Shown piece by piece: positions 1-12,589 of a stretch of DNA of 64,000 bases. Within the stretch, counting starts at the first letter, position 1. Every line of letters starts with the position of its first letter. The stretch comes from Denticeps clupeoides (Eukaryota; Chordata; Actinopteri; Clupeiformes; Denticipitidae), in the NCBI RefSeq assembly GCF_900700375.1, contig NW_021629846.1, positions 1-64,000 of the forward strand, written 5' to 3'. A model generated the notes under the pieces. That model was not told the DNA's origin and made no database searches. It worked only from the letters and a program-made list of their open reading frames with translations. Made by a program: the position numbers and the translations under genes.

Positions 1-232
1 TGCAGGCCGGAGCGTAGCAGCGACACCTGGTGGTGAAACGATGGCCCCCGCCCACATGGAACATGGCGCCGTCTGATTGGTCAGTTAGCGTATTTGAAAT
101 GTTCTCGTTACTACGGCTGTTCTTCAGGCTGAATGGAACGTTTTTAGTAGAAAATGAGTAGAATAAATGATCAGAAGCAGCTCATGTTTAATCTGAGGGA
201 CGTTTTATTCCAGATGCCGTGCCGGCTTGTAG

Positions 233-367
233 TGAAGTGAAGTGAAGTGATTGTCAGAGCAGCGCAGCACACGGTACACACAGTGAGATGTGTCCTCTGT
301 ATTTTACCATCACCCTTGGTGACAGTGGAGCAGCGTGTGGGGACGGGACCTTCATCAAGGGGACCTC
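233..367 (-). repeat. SINE family 1 (tRNA-derived), antisense fragment
   Basis: The body and tail of a SINE that recurs at least nine times in the window, seen here in reverse. It has the GTGAAGTGATTGTCA tail, the CACACGGT...GTGTCCTCTGTATTT block and the GGGGACGGGACCTTCATCAA block. It lies just downstream of the gltpd2-like stop codon, so it probably sits in or next to that 3' UTR; an AATAAA on the minus strand at 204-209 lies beyond it. Confidence 0.75.
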
Positions 368-405
368 TCTGTACACGACTGTAAATAAATACGGTTCCTC
401 ACAGT

Positions 406-1720
406 TTAGGGCAGATCCAGCATCCCTCTGTCCTGCAGTGCATTGTGGGTCCTGCTGTGCACCTCCCCAATGGCGCCAATCAGCCTCTCCAGCACGGGCG
501 CGGCCTCCTCCTGCCGCTCCACGCACACCAGGCGCAGGAGGACGGCGCGCTGGGGCATGGCGGAGAAGGCCGCCTCCGCCGCCCGCCGCAGCAGCCAGGG
601 GTGGTGCGGCGCCAGGACCTCGCGGTACGCCTCGCGGCACATCTCGCCCGGCGTGGCCAGGCGCCCGTCCGCGTCCGGCCCGGCGGCCAGCTTCTCCAGG
701 AGCAGCTGCAGCCACCGCAGCGAGCGGTGGAGGCGGAGAAGGGTGCGGCAGCCGGACGGGGCGTGTCTGTCGAAGCTGACCACGCCCCTGAGGAGCTCGG
801 CCTCCATCATGGAGTGGAGAGAGCTGTAGGCGGCGTTCTCGCGTCCTCTGCTTGGATCTGGCGCAGTAGGACGATCTTCTCCTGGACCTTATAGGAGAAC
901 AAGCTGACCAGAGGGCCGAGGGATTCCATGAACCTGAGAGGACAGAAGCAGGAGGTGTTTTCAGGACTCTGAAGGTCGCAGGTAAAAGAGGCCATTTCTG
1001 CAATGGACGAACCTGATGAGCTCCTCCCAGCCTGACAGGTACGGGTCCAGGAGGATGTCTGAGCCGGGGCCGAGGGCGGAGCTTAAGTGAAAAAGAAGGC
1101 GGGACACCTGAAACGCCTGCCCAGGGCATTCCTCTATGAGGAAGCCGTCTCCAAGGACCAGACCGCCCATAGCAACAGCATCCCGTCTGTAGGCCACATG
1201 ATCACGGGGCTGTGGACAAGAGACACGCGTCCTAAAGGTGTGAAAACGACGCTAGCTTGTGTGTGCGTGTATATATATAAATTGTGTGTGTGTGTTGGGT
1301 GTGTATATTTTGTGTGTGTGTGCGGTGTGTATTTTGTGTGTGTGTGTTGGATGTGTATATTGTGTGTGTGTATGTGTGTGTTTGATGTGTATATTTTGTG
1401 TTTGCGTGTGTTGGGTGTGTATATTGTGTGTGTGTGTGTGTGTTGGGTGTGTATTTTGTGTGTGTGTGTTTGATGTGTATATTTGTGTGTGTGTGTGCGG
1501 TGTGTATTTTGTGTATGTGTTGGATGTGTATATTGTGTGTGTGTGTGTTGGATGTGTATATTTTGTGTGTGTGGTGTGTGTGTGTTGGTGTGTATATTGT
1601 GTGTGTTGTGTGTGTGTGTGTGTGTGTGTACTCACCTTGTGTGTTGGAGGATATAGGAATAAACATGGCCGCCAGGAGGAATTACAGCTCTGGAACGTCC
1701 CCTGAGCTGAAACACACATG

Positions 1721-1755
<35 letters not shown>

Positions 1756-1854
1756 CTCAGTCGAGGCCTCTGCAGGAACGGCCATAAAACCCCTTTTATT
1801 GTTTGGAGACTCACGCAGCCAGAACGCGCTGAGGAACATCAGGGCCGCCATCAT
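406..1854 (-). CDS. gltpd2: GLTPD2-like glycolipid/ceramide-1-phosphate transfer domain protein
   Basis: Four exons on the minus strand: 1815-1854, 1636-1706, 1013-1209 and 406-933, all with GT-AG borders. Exon 1 gives a short hydrophobic leader (MMAALMFLSAFWL), which favours secreted or membrane-anchored GLTPD2 over cytosolic CPTP. The GLTP fold follows: DPYLSGWEELIRF, then GCRTLLRLHRSLRWLQ, then HHPWLLRRA, ending in LDLP. By eye against human CPTP the lipid-headgroup arginines (R106/R110) and H150 are kept, but the D56 position reads Lys. Family role: non-vesicular transfer of sphingolipids between membranes. Oddity: the reading frame changes once in exon 4, near 851-866, between IQAEDA and ENAAYSS, and total exon length is 3n+2. 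That is either a sequence error or a decaying gene. Confidence 0.78.
1257..1632. repeat. Degenerate (TG)n array in gltpd2 intron 2
   Basis: About 375 bp of TGTGTG broken by GTATATT, TTGGGTGTG and TTGGATGTG blocks at 30-40 bp spacing. It keeps several frames open on both strands, but these are repeat artefacts. It lies between exons 2 and 3 of the gltpd2-like gene. A pure (CA)n tract follows at 1720-1752. Confidence 0.9.
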
Positions 1855-2335
1855 GGCCGCCGCCGGAGGAGATGGCTGCGCAGCAGGACCTTCATGGCGC
1901 CGCTCCTCCGTCCGTCTGTCCCACCATCTCGGGCAGAGTCCCTTATCTCCCGTCCCTCGCCGTCCCAGGACGTCTCGGAGCTGTAGGCGCCTGGACCTGG
2001 TCTCCTCAGGCTCTGCTCGTTTCCATGTAACCTTCTCTTGGCACATGGGTTCCGATCTGTGGGTTTTTAACGGCTGATCTCAGATCAGTGGCTTTGAGGC
2101 GGGGGGAGGGGCAGGACTGTGATGTCATCAAGCACCACCTGGACTCTGGACAGGTGGGTGAAGGCGCAGGATGTCTTATCAGATACTCACACACACACGT
2201 ACACACACACGTACACACACACACAGAGAATCATCCGAAATCTTTCAAGAATTTATTGGGATGGTTTTGTGACAAGTCGATGAAACGGCCTCATTACATT
2301 ACACTGCGTCAGCACCATATCAACATCGTTACGAC

Positions 2336-3025
2336 TTAGTCCTGCGGTCCACCGGCCACGCCTTGTCCCTCGCTGGAGGGCACCCGGCCCTTCCCAGAGA
2401 AGATGATGGTCATGGCCTTGTGGGCGGGGCGGGTCTTCAGCGTGTGCGGCTTCTTCAGCTCACTCAGAAGCTCTGGACTCCCGAGGCCCAGGCCGCCTGG
2501 AAGAACGAGGTCACAGTGAGCAACAGGGGAGTCCAGGTGGGGACCCCTGCGGACGTGGGGTTTATCACCTGTGGAGCCCCGCGGGGCGCTGGGCGGGGCG
2601 CTGGGCGTGGCCTGGGTTGGGGAGGGTGTGGGCGTGGTAGGTGAGGTGGGAGGAGTTGGGGTTGGGGCAGAAGGGGTCTGCAGGGTCATCTGCTCTGGGG
2701 AGGCGGGCCTTCGGCGGGCGTGGCTTTCCAGAAGCTCAGCAAACAGCTGTGAAGAGACTGAGCGTGTGTCTTGTATTATCTGTATTAATAAACATATTTA
2801 TTATCATTATTATTATTAATCGCTGTTACCCGTGGGGGCCGGTTTCGGTGAGTCCGCTGGCACCGGCGATGTGCTCTGTTTGGGGGACGGGCTGGGGCTT
2901 TCAGTCATCGGAATGATGAGGACCTCCTTATGTGGATGGAGCTGTGGTGAAAGTCACACGCTCAGAACCTCCCACTCGCCACCCACCAGCCGACTGGGCC
3001 ACGCCCACACGGCCTCGCTGGGACG
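2336..3025 (-). CDS. Unrecognised Pro/Ser-rich gene, last four exons
   Basis: Four minus-strand exons fit together in phase: 2960-3025 (66 nt), 2830-2941 (112 nt), 2569-2757 (189 nt) and 2336-2496 (161 nt, ending in TAA). Together they are 528 nt, 175 residues plus stop. Borders are GT-AG with pyrimidine-rich acceptors. Features in order: EAVWAWPSRLVGGEWEVLS, an HKEVLIIP stretch, a Ser/Pro-rich linker, SSQLFAELLESHARRR, a long Thr/Pro/Ala-rich low-complexity part, and a basic tail with LKKPHTLKTRPAHKAM. I do not recognise the family and assign no function. The 5' end is not resolved: there are candidate leader exons near 3065-3100 and 5645-5679, but their phases do not join cleanly. Confidence 0.5.
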
Positions 3026-3639
3026 CTCAGGAATAAACGGGGGGTGTTGTGTCTGCTTCTCTTACCCGTTATCCTCCATGATGCAACGTCAGCGTACGTC
3101 CTGCCTGACGTGCAGGAGAAAGAGAGAGAAGAAGCAGTCGAGCAGGGGTTCATTTTAAACTGCGGCCGAGTTGTCCTGCTGAACCTTAAACCCTAAACCC
3201 TACCTGCGGTCACTTTCAACAAGACAAGACAAGAACCTCTCCTGCCACCTACCTTATCAGTAGAAGACAGAAGACATGAGCCTTCCAGCCCGCAGATCCC
3301 TGACCTGCTCGCAGTGTTCTAAAGACACTCATTAACTGGTGGCTGTTTAATCAGGAAGAAGCTCTGGAGATAACAGCCTCACATGAGAATGAAACCTGAT
3401 CACATCATAAAATGGACCTTCTGTTTAACCCCTTTAGCTACACTCAGGTCCACCAGGGTGAAACACCAACAGCCATATCTGCCCACGCTTCACTGATGAG
3501 GCGGTATGGTTCCTTTCCTTCTCCATACTCTTCCCATCACTCTGGGCCCTATACAGATCTCCATGGGTGGATAAATGGTCTGGATTTGGAGTCACACTCA
3601 AAATGAAGTGGAGCAACTCACTACAGGCTGATCCAACTG
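3026..3639. other. Non-coding stretch, no gene seen
   Basis: No exon with supporting splice sites or homology was seen. Short ORFs here are unsupported. Two tandem CCCTAAA units occur near 3187-3202, too few to mean anything. Confidence 0.6.
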
Positions 3640-4325
3640 TTCTTAAAACAAGTCAAAATGAGGCTCCACGTGCCTGTATGACCTCCCTACAACGCCTGGG
3701 AATGCTCCTGATGAGGTGGCAGATGGTCTACTGAGGGATGTCCTCCCAGACCTGGACAAAACTATCCACCAACTCATGGACAGTCTGTGGTGCAACGTGG
3801 CGTGGGTGGATGGAGCGAGACATGATGTTCCAGATGTGCTCAATTTGATTCAGGTCTGGGGAACCGTCGGCCAACCGCACCAGCTTATGGTCTAACGAGG
3901 GGGTCTGAGGATCTCATCTTGGTTCCTAATGGCAGTCAGGCTACCTCTGGAGAGCACATGGAGGGCTGTGTGAACCCATTTTCATCTGTGAGGAGCACAG
4001 GGCACCAGTGTTGAATTTGCCAATCCTGGTGTTCTCTGGCAAACACCAAACGTGCTGCACGGTGTTGGGCTGTAAGCACAATCCCCACCTGTGGACGTCG
4101 GACCCTCATACCACCATCCTGGATGAGCTGCACTACCTGAGCCACTTGTGTGAGATGTAGACTCTCATTCTACCACCAGAGTGAATGTGACCAAAATGTC
4201 AGCCAGAAAGCACAGGAATTGGAAAGTGGTCTCCACCTGCAGGACCACGCCTTTATTGGGCACGTCTTGCTAATTGCCTATAATTTTCAACTATTCCATT
4301 TGAACAGCAACATGTGAAATTTATT
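3640..4325 (-). mobile_element. Tc1/mariner-type transposon fragment (Tcb1-like), degenerate
   Basis: Read on the minus strand, the sequence translates in pieces to the carboxy end of a Tc1-family transposase, including IMSRSIHPRHVAPQTVHEL and PRRCREVIQARG. Upstream pieces match the usual AQHRAARLVFAREHQDW order. Stops and frame changes are present and the middle of the element is deleted relative to the usual roughly 1.5 kb. It is a dead DNA transposon. Terminal repeats could not be fixed by eye. Confidence 0.75.
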
Positions 4326-4334
4326 GAAATTGAA

Positions 4335-5415
4335 AGTGACGTATATAAATGTTGACTAGTATGAAGCTACGTATATAAGTTTAGACTAGTATGAAGCTAC
4401 GCATATATGTTTAGACTAGTGTGAATTGACATATATAAGTTTAGACTAGTATGAATTGACGTATATAAGTTTAGACTAGTATGAATTGACATATATATGT
4501 TTAGACTAGTATGAAGCTGCGTATATGTTGACTAGTATGAAGTGATGTATATATGTTTATACTAGTATGACTTGACGTATATAAATTTAGACTAGTATGA
4601 AGCTACGTATATATGTTTAGACTAGTATGAATTGACATATATAAGTTTAGACTAGTATGAAGCTGCGTATATGTTGACTAGTATGAAGTGATGTATATAT
4701 GTTTATACTAGTATGACTTGACGTATATAAATTTAGACTAGTATGAAGCTACGTATATAAGTTTAGACTAGTATGAATTGACGTATATAAATGTAGACTA
4801 GTATGAAGCTGCGTATATGTTAACTAGTATGAAGTGACGTATATATGTTTAGACTAGTATGACTTGACGTATATACATTTAGGCTAGTATGAAGCTACGT
4901 ATATAAGTTTAGACTAGTATGAAGCTACGCACATATGTTTAGAACTAGTATGAATTGACATATATAAGTTTAGACTAGTATGAAGCTGCGTATATGTTGA
5001 CTAGTACGAAGTGACGTATATATGTTTAGACTAGTATGAATTGACATATATAAGTTTAGACTAGTATGAAGCTACGCATATATAAGTTTAGACTAGTATG
5101 AATTGACGTATATGTTTAGACTAGTATGAATTGACATATATAAGTTTAGACTAGTATGAAGCTGCGTATATGTTGACTAGTACGAAGTGACGTATATATG
5201 TTTAGACTAGTATGAATTGACATATATAAGTTTAGACTAGTATGAAGCTACGCATATATAAGTTTAGACTAGTATGAATTGACGTATATGTTTAGACTAG
5301 TATGAATTGACATATATAAGTTTAGACTAGTATGAAGCTACGCATATAAGTTTAGACTAGTATGAAGCGGCGTATAAGTTTAGTATGAAGTACGTATATA
5401 AGTGTACAGTGACGT
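4335..5415. repeat. AT-rich minisatellite, about 31-bp unit
   Basis: About 35 units built on TTTAGACTAGTATGAA followed by TTGACGTATATAAG or GCTACGTATATAAG. Every unit carries ACTAGT and an alternating purine/pyrimidine CGTATATA core. Several multi-unit blocks are repeated (for example the block ending GCTGCGTATATGTTGACTAG), so the array grew by larger duplications as well as single units. It is non-coding. Confidence 0.92.
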
Positions 5416-5429
5416 ATTAGTGTCTACTT

Positions 5430-5700
5430 GTCAGTCGAATTCACGCGCACCTGCGCTAAAATCTAACGGAAGCGGAGGACCATCGCACATGCGCAGTACG
5501 GCACAAGCGAACGCGCCACCTTTTGGAGGTTTTTTAGCGCCTCTGACCTGTGACCCCTGACCCGAAGCCCCTCTGCCCGGTTGTCATTGTCACCGTTCTC
5601 CGGTAAGGACTAAAAGCGACGTTTCATTTCCATCTCGGACTCACCGTGCTGCTCCACCGCGCTGTGGCCGCCGGGACATTAATAATTGACCCGCTTTATG
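5430..5700. promoter_or_regulatory. Possible GC-rich promoter
   Basis: After the AT-rich minisatellite, GC and CpG content rises sharply. An ETS-like ACGGAAGCGG (about 5464) and an NRF1-like CACATGCGCAGT (about 5486) occur together, as in TATA-less housekeeping promoters. On the minus strand a candidate first exon, 5645-5679, reads MSRRPQRGGAAR and ends in a GTGAGT donor, pointing towards the unrecognised gene at 2.3-3.0 kb. The link is inference. Confidence 0.35.
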
Positions 5701-5815
5701 GCTGCGGGTCCAGGGGTTGTTTCTCAGGACAACAGGCGGAGCAACAATAAACCCGGAGGACAACACACACACTGCTGGACGAGACCACGCAGGACAAGCA
5801 GGAGGAGACGCAACG

Positions 5816-5821
5816 TTTATT
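5816..5821 (-). terminator. Candidate plod3 polyadenylation signal
   Basis: AATAAA on the minus strand, 387 nt downstream of the plod3 stop codon. No closer canonical signal was noticed on that strand. Confidence 0.45.
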
Positions 5822-6207
5822 TCCACAGTGAAAAATAATTTAAAGCACTCTGTACAAAGGCAAGGTCAGCAGGACACAGTCACCATCTCGTCTTCGTCTT
5901 GGACCTTTTCGATCGGTAGCGCAGTATAAAATAAACATTTTGTTAAAAAATAGAAAAGGAGCGGTATAAAACGTCCACACAGTCTCCATCACCTTCGTCT
6001 CTTCCCACAGCGTTCCAAAACGGCCCGGTCCCGCTGCCTAGTACTGCTGCGCAATGCATTCTGGGAGCTGGACGTTTCTGGGCCAGGCGCATGAAGGTGA
6101 AATAAATTAGGAGGTCGGGACAGAGGTGTCCAGCAGGGGGCAGAACTGTAACAGCCGCCATGTATAGAACACACACTCACACACTCGCACAGGCACAGAG
6201 CGGAGTG

Positions 6208-8098
6208 CTAGGGGTCGACGAAGGACACCATGATGTAGCGGGTGCCCTGGGTGGTGGGCAGGCCCTCGTGGTAGTGGGTGAGACGGCCCGGGTGCATTAA
6301 AGACCAGCCCTTACGAGGAGCCTCCACCCTACAGTCGTAACGCAGGAACCGGCAGCCGCCACCCTACACACGCGCAGAGGGGAACGTGTTAGAAAAGACG
6401 GGAGGAGAAGCAGACGATCTTCTGAGTGTGAGTGTGTACCTGGTAGTCTACGCCCTTCCTGTTGAGGGCGATGTTGATGGTGAAGGTGGAGGAGTCGTGA
6501 TGCGGTCTGAGGGACGGCTGTTCGTCGGGACGATACCGAACAACGAAGTTCATCACCGCCTGAGCCTGTAACACAACGCAGCCGCGCTGTCACCGCGTCC
6601 CACACACGCTTCCTACGTATCTGTGTGTGAGTGTGTGTGTGAGTGAGTGAGAGTGAGTGTGTGTGAGAGAGTGTGAGAGTGAGTGTGTGTGAGTGCGTGT
6701 GTGAGTGCGTGTGTGAGTGAGTGCGTGTGTGAGTGAGTGCGTGTGTGAGTGAGTGAGTGCGTGTGTGAGTGCGTGTGTGAGTGTGTGAGTGCGTGTGTGA
6801 GTGAGTGAGTGCGTGTGTGAGTGTGTGAGTGCGTGCGTGTGTGTGCGTGTGTGTGCGTGTGTGAGTGCGTGTGTGAGTGAGTGAGTGCGTGTGAGTGAGT
6901 GAGTGCGTGTGTGAGTGCGTGTGTGAGTGCGTGTGTGAGTGAGTGCGTGTGTGAGTGAGTGCGTGTGTGAGTGCGTGTGTGAGTGAGTGAGTGAGTGCGT
7001 GTGTGAGTGAGTGAGTGCGTGTGTGAGTGCGTGTGTGAGTGAGTGCGTGTGTGAGTGAGTGAGTGCGTGTGTGAGTGAGTGAGTGAGTGCGTGTGTGAGT
7101 GAGTGAGTGCGTGTGTGAGTGAGTGCGTGTGTGAGTGAGTGCGTGTGTGAGTGAGTGCGTGTGTGAGTGTGTGAGAGAGTGTGAGTGAGTGAGTGTGTGT
7201 GAGAGAGTGAGTGTGAGTGTGTGTGAGAGAGTGAGTGTGTGCGTGTGAGAGAGTGAGTGTGTGAGTGAGAGAGTGAGTGTGTGCGAGAGAGTGAGTGAGT
7301 GTGTGTGAGAGAGTGAGTGTGTGCGAGAGAGTGAGTGAGTGTGAGAGAGTGAGTGTGTGTGTGTGTGTGTGAGAGAGTGCGTGAGTGAGAGAGTGTGAGT
7401 GAGTGAGAGAGTGAGTGTGTGTGAGTGAGTGAGAGAGTGAGTGTGTGTGTGTGTGTGTGAGAGAGTGAGTGTGTGTGTGTGAGAGAGTGAGTGTGAGTGT
7501 GTGTGAGAGAGAGAGTGAGTGTGAGTGTGTGTGTGAGAGTGAGTGGGAGTGTGTGAGAGTGAGTGGGAGTGTGTGTGTGTGTGTGTGTGAGAGTGAGTGG
7601 GAGTGTGTGAGTGAGTGTGTGTGTGAGAGTGAGTGTGTGTGAGAGAGTGAGTGTGAGTGTGTGTGAGAGAGTGAGTGTGTGTGTGTGTGTGTGTGTGAGT
7701 GCGTGGGTGTGTTGAGTGCGTGTGTGTGTGTGTGCGTGCGTGTTGGTGTGAGCGGTGAGTGTGCGTGTGTGTGAGTGTGTGTGTGTGTGTGTGAGAGTGA
7801 GTGGGAGTGTGTGAGAGTGAGTGGGAGTGTGTGAGAGTGAGTGTGTGTGTGTGTGAGTGCGTGCGTGCGTGCGTGCGTGAGTGTGTGAGTGCGTGCGTGT
7901 GTGAGTGTGTGAGTGCGTGCGTGAGTGAGAGAGTGTGAGTGTGTGTGTGTGACTGAGTGAGAGAGTGAGTGTGAGAGAGTGAGTGAGTGAGTGAGTGAGT
8001 GAGTGAGTGAGTGTGTGTGTGAGTGAGTGAGTGTGTGTGAGAGAGTGAGTGTGTGTGAGAGAGTGAGTGTGTGTGAGAGAGTGAGTGTGTGTGAGAGA

Positions 8099-8139
<41 letters not shown>

Positions 8140-8293
8140 TACCTTGGCATAATATCCAGGGTACAGCTTCTCAGTCACCGGGGAGACGTACTCCTTCAGA
8201 AACTTCAGCCACTCCTTCTCAAACTGGATCTGGTTCATGTGGATGTCGACTGTAGGGACGTTTTCATAACCCCCCGCTAGACGATCGTCCTGT

Positions 8294-8347
<54 letters not shown>

Positions 8348-8562
8348 TATTACACATGTTCAAATACACACACACACACAGAAATATTACACATGTTCAA
8401 ATACACACACACACACACACACACACAGAAATATTACACATGTTCAAATACACAGACACACACACAGAAATATTACACATGTTCAAATACACACACACAC
8501 ACAGAAATATTACACATGTTCAAATACACAGACACACACACAGAAATATTACACATGTTCAA

Positions 8563-8603
<41 letters not shown>

Positions 8604-9465
8604 TATTACACATGTTCAAATACACACACACACACACAGAAATATTACACATGTTCAAATACACACACACACAGAAATATTACACATGTTCAAATACACA
8701 CACACACACACACACAGAAATATTACACATGTTCAAATACACACACACACACACACACAGAAATATTACACATGTTCAAATACACACACACACACACACA
8801 GAAATATTACACATGTTCAAATACACACACACACACACACACAGAAATATTACACATGTTCAAATACACACACACACACACACACAGAAATATTACACAT
8901 GTTCAAATACACACACACACACACACACACAGAAATATTACACATGTTCAAATACACACACACACACACACAGAAATATTACACATGTTCAAATACACAC
9001 ACACACACACAGAAATATTACACATGTTCAAATACACACACACACACACACACAGAAATATTACACATGTTCAAATACACACACACACACACACACACAG
9101 AAATATTACACATGTTCAAATACACACACACACACACACAAAATTACACATGTTCAAATACACACACACACACACACACAGAAATATTACACATGTTCAA
9201 ATACACACACACACACACACACAAATATTACACATGTTCAAATACACACACACACACACAGACAGAAATATTACACATGTTCAAATACACACACACACAC
9301 ACAGACAGAAATATTACACATGTTCAAATACACACACACACACACAGACAGAAATATTACACATGTTCAAATACACACACACACACACACAGACATATTA
9401 CACATGTTCAAATACACAGACACACACACACACACACACACATATTACACATGTTCAAATACACA

Positions 9466-9503
<38 letters not shown>

Positions 9504-10455
9504 TATTACACATGTTCAAATACACAGACACACCACAACATATTACACACGTTCAAACACACAAAGATACACACACACACACAGAAATATTACAAACGTT
9601 CAAACACACAAAGATACACACACACAGAAATATTACACACGTTCAAACACACACACACACACAGACAGAAATATTACACATGTTCAAATACACACACACA
9701 CACACAGAAATATTACACACGTTCAAACACACAAAGATACACACACACACAGAAATATTACACACGTTCAAATACACACACAGAAATATTACACACGTTC
9801 AAACACACAAAGATACACACACACACAGACCGTGTTTTTGCCATTTGACCACATGCCAAAATTCTCCATGGTCTCCACCAGTTCATCACACATCTGCTCA
9901 GAGAAGACTGGAAACCAGTATACATCTGGGCAGGGCTGGAGATAAAGGCGCAGCGATTAGAAGTCCAGCCGTGAACGTCATCGATGAACCATGTCAGCAG
10001 AACCTCCTCACCTGCTCCACCACCTTCTCATCTTCTTCAAAGATCCTGGAGTAATTCTCATGGATGTACTTCTCCCTCCAGTCCTGCAGGATGACATTTC
10101 CAGCATTTACCAGACGTCCTTATCCAGAGGGACTTACAGTCAGTAGTGACAGGGACAGTCCCCCCCTAGAGACACTCAGGGTTAAGTGTCCTGCTCAGGG
10201 ACACGATGGTAGTAAGTGGGGTTTGAACCTGGGTCTTCTGGTTCATAGTTGACGTCTAAGTTGTGTGTGTGTGTGTGTGTGTGTTTACCACAGGATTGTC
10301 GAATATCTGCCACAAGTCTGGGTGCAGGCGACTGGTGTTGTAGCTGCTGGAGGAGACAAGGCGGCCGAACTCGTCTCTGTTGGACACGTACATGAACACT
10401 CCCTGTAGACACATGGAGACAGACACATCAGCATCGTCATGAAACAGATCTCACA

Positions 10456-10490
<35 letters not shown>

Positions 10491-12553
10491 GGTCTCGCAC
10501 TGCTCTGCAGAACACCATGTCTGGATCCATTCCCTCCTGCTGGTACAAACTGGCCTCGGCCAGGCGAGAGCGCAGCGTGGCGCCGTGGATCATGTAGACC
10601 TGCGTCAGGTACGGGACGTTCCACACGCCGCTGAGAGCGAGGGAGGCGGTGAGCGTCACCTGACTAGCACGGGCCCGCCCACCCAGGCTCCGCCCACCGC
10701 ATCATACTCACATGCGTTTGCCCTGCACGATGTCGATGTAGTCCTCCGAGCGCGAGTAAAAGCCCTCCGGACTCAGGGCGCCCCAGAAGTTGGACCACAG
10801 CTTCCCATGGCGGGAGATCATGGGCGCGATCACAGGCCTGAGGGACGAAGAGAGAGAAGAACTAAGTAGCTCTTCGAAACAGCTTCAATCTTCAATCTGT
10901 AGATGGTGTAATGGTGTTGTAACCATGGAAACAGTCATTGGTTAGCCATTATTCCCATCCCACATGTAAGAGCAGGTGGTGTTCCTACTTGTTCTCCTCG
11001 ATGAGAATGCGCAGAACATCTGGGTTGGTGAGGGCCACTTCCGAATCCACGCTGAAGTAGTAATCACACGAGGGGTCCTTCCTACAGGCCTCACTGCAAC
11101 ACACGCGCAGCGTTCAGTACGGGCGAGAACCCACGCCGTGATTTGGCCGTGGTGACACTCACACTGCCATGGCTCTGGCCTGATCGTGCTGCAGGTTCTC
11201 CTCCGGCCCCACGATGGTGGCCGAGGGGAACAGGGCGCGGTGCTGCGTCCAGAACCGCTCAACGTGCTGTTCGTGATAAACCACCTGTTAACGTACAAGA
11301 GCGGAGTTTAGTGGGGACCCGGGACCACGTGTGCGACGTGGGTCTGTGTGAACGTACGTTGTTGTGTATGAAGAGCCGTAGGCGTGTGTATGGATAATTG
11401 AAGGTTGTGAGTCGTTTGAGAAACTCCTCCAGGAACGGAGTTGGCTGTTCAATGAAGACAGCAACATGGACAACAGGCATCTCCTCGTCCTGCAACACAC
11501 AAACGCACGTATTAACCAGGAAGATCCTTGCCGGGACACAGATTCACACCAAGATGGAGAGACACAGACGGGCACGTCGCTGAGGTCCAGCAGGTTGTCA
11601 TCGCAGTTCCCACAGCCGTGTTCGTAGGTCCACGCCGTCGGAACGTAGTTCCCCAGGTAGTTCAGCTGCAGCTGTCGCGATACGTTGAGTTAAACGGCCC
11701 GTTACGATGGTATCCGCTACGATCCCATTATAACCCTTCCCAGTTCTCTACCTTGGTGGGCCCGTTGCCATGGATGATGACCGGAAGCGTGTCGTAAGCC
11801 ACGTTGCGTGCTCGGACACGGGCCTTCTCGAACTTCAGCACAACCTCCTCTGCAACGCAAACACACTTTCCAATGCTAATGTGTGAAATGTCCTCGTTAC
11901 TATCCTGGTCCCCATTGGGTTGTTACACACTAGGTCCTCACTGACGAGTGTAAGTAGGTTTTTCTTACCAATGGCTCCATTGAGGTTCTGAAACAGACTT
12001 GAGCGATGATCCAGCGTCATGTTGAATCGCGTCTGCATGCACAAAATCCCGTCATCATCATCATCATCATCATCATATTGTGATCTGGTTGCAAGAAACA
12101 CACACTCACCCTCTGCTCTTTGTCCAGATAGATTTTTGTGTAGAAGAGTTGATCGTCGTCATTGTCTTTGTATTTCCACTGCTGCACAATGCCGTAGAGG
12201 TCTCGCGCATAGCCGATGAACCCTAGACACCCCGACACCAGAAGAGCACCGAGATCAGATCCCTGTGAAAGTGGGGCGTGCCGTTGTGAACACACACGTA
12301 CCTCCAGAGTTCAGGTAGCGTTTGCCCGTGTGCACCGGTGGGTATTTGGGCGAGAGGCGCTGGTCCGGCCAGCAGAAGCCCTCAGCAGAGAAGATGACCC
12401 TGTGGGAGATCCGGGAGAACTTCCAGAGGAGCTCCTGCGGCCCACTGGCAAAGATCACATCATAACTACAGGAGGAGAGAGAGAGACGGAGAGGGAGTTA
12501 TAAATCACAAGCACACACATAAGCGTTGGATAGAGCAGGACGTGCGGGTGTAA

Positions 12554-12589
<36 letters not shown>

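Noticed and set aside
254-1129. 291-codon minus-strand ORF over the gltpd2-like gene
   Set aside because: Arg/Pro/Gly-rich shadow of the GLTP-domain frame, running into SINE sequence.
6613-8340. 575-codon His/Thr/Ser/Leu ORF, minus strand
   Set aside because: Translation of the GTGAGT microsatellite around plod3 exon 17; only that exon's 49 residues are real.
8356-10054. ORFs of 529 and 553 codons, and the look of a CRISPR array (constant 20-nt block with spacers)
   Set aside because: Spacers are CA microsatellite of variable length, in a vertebrate intron with no cas genes. It is a compound minisatellite.
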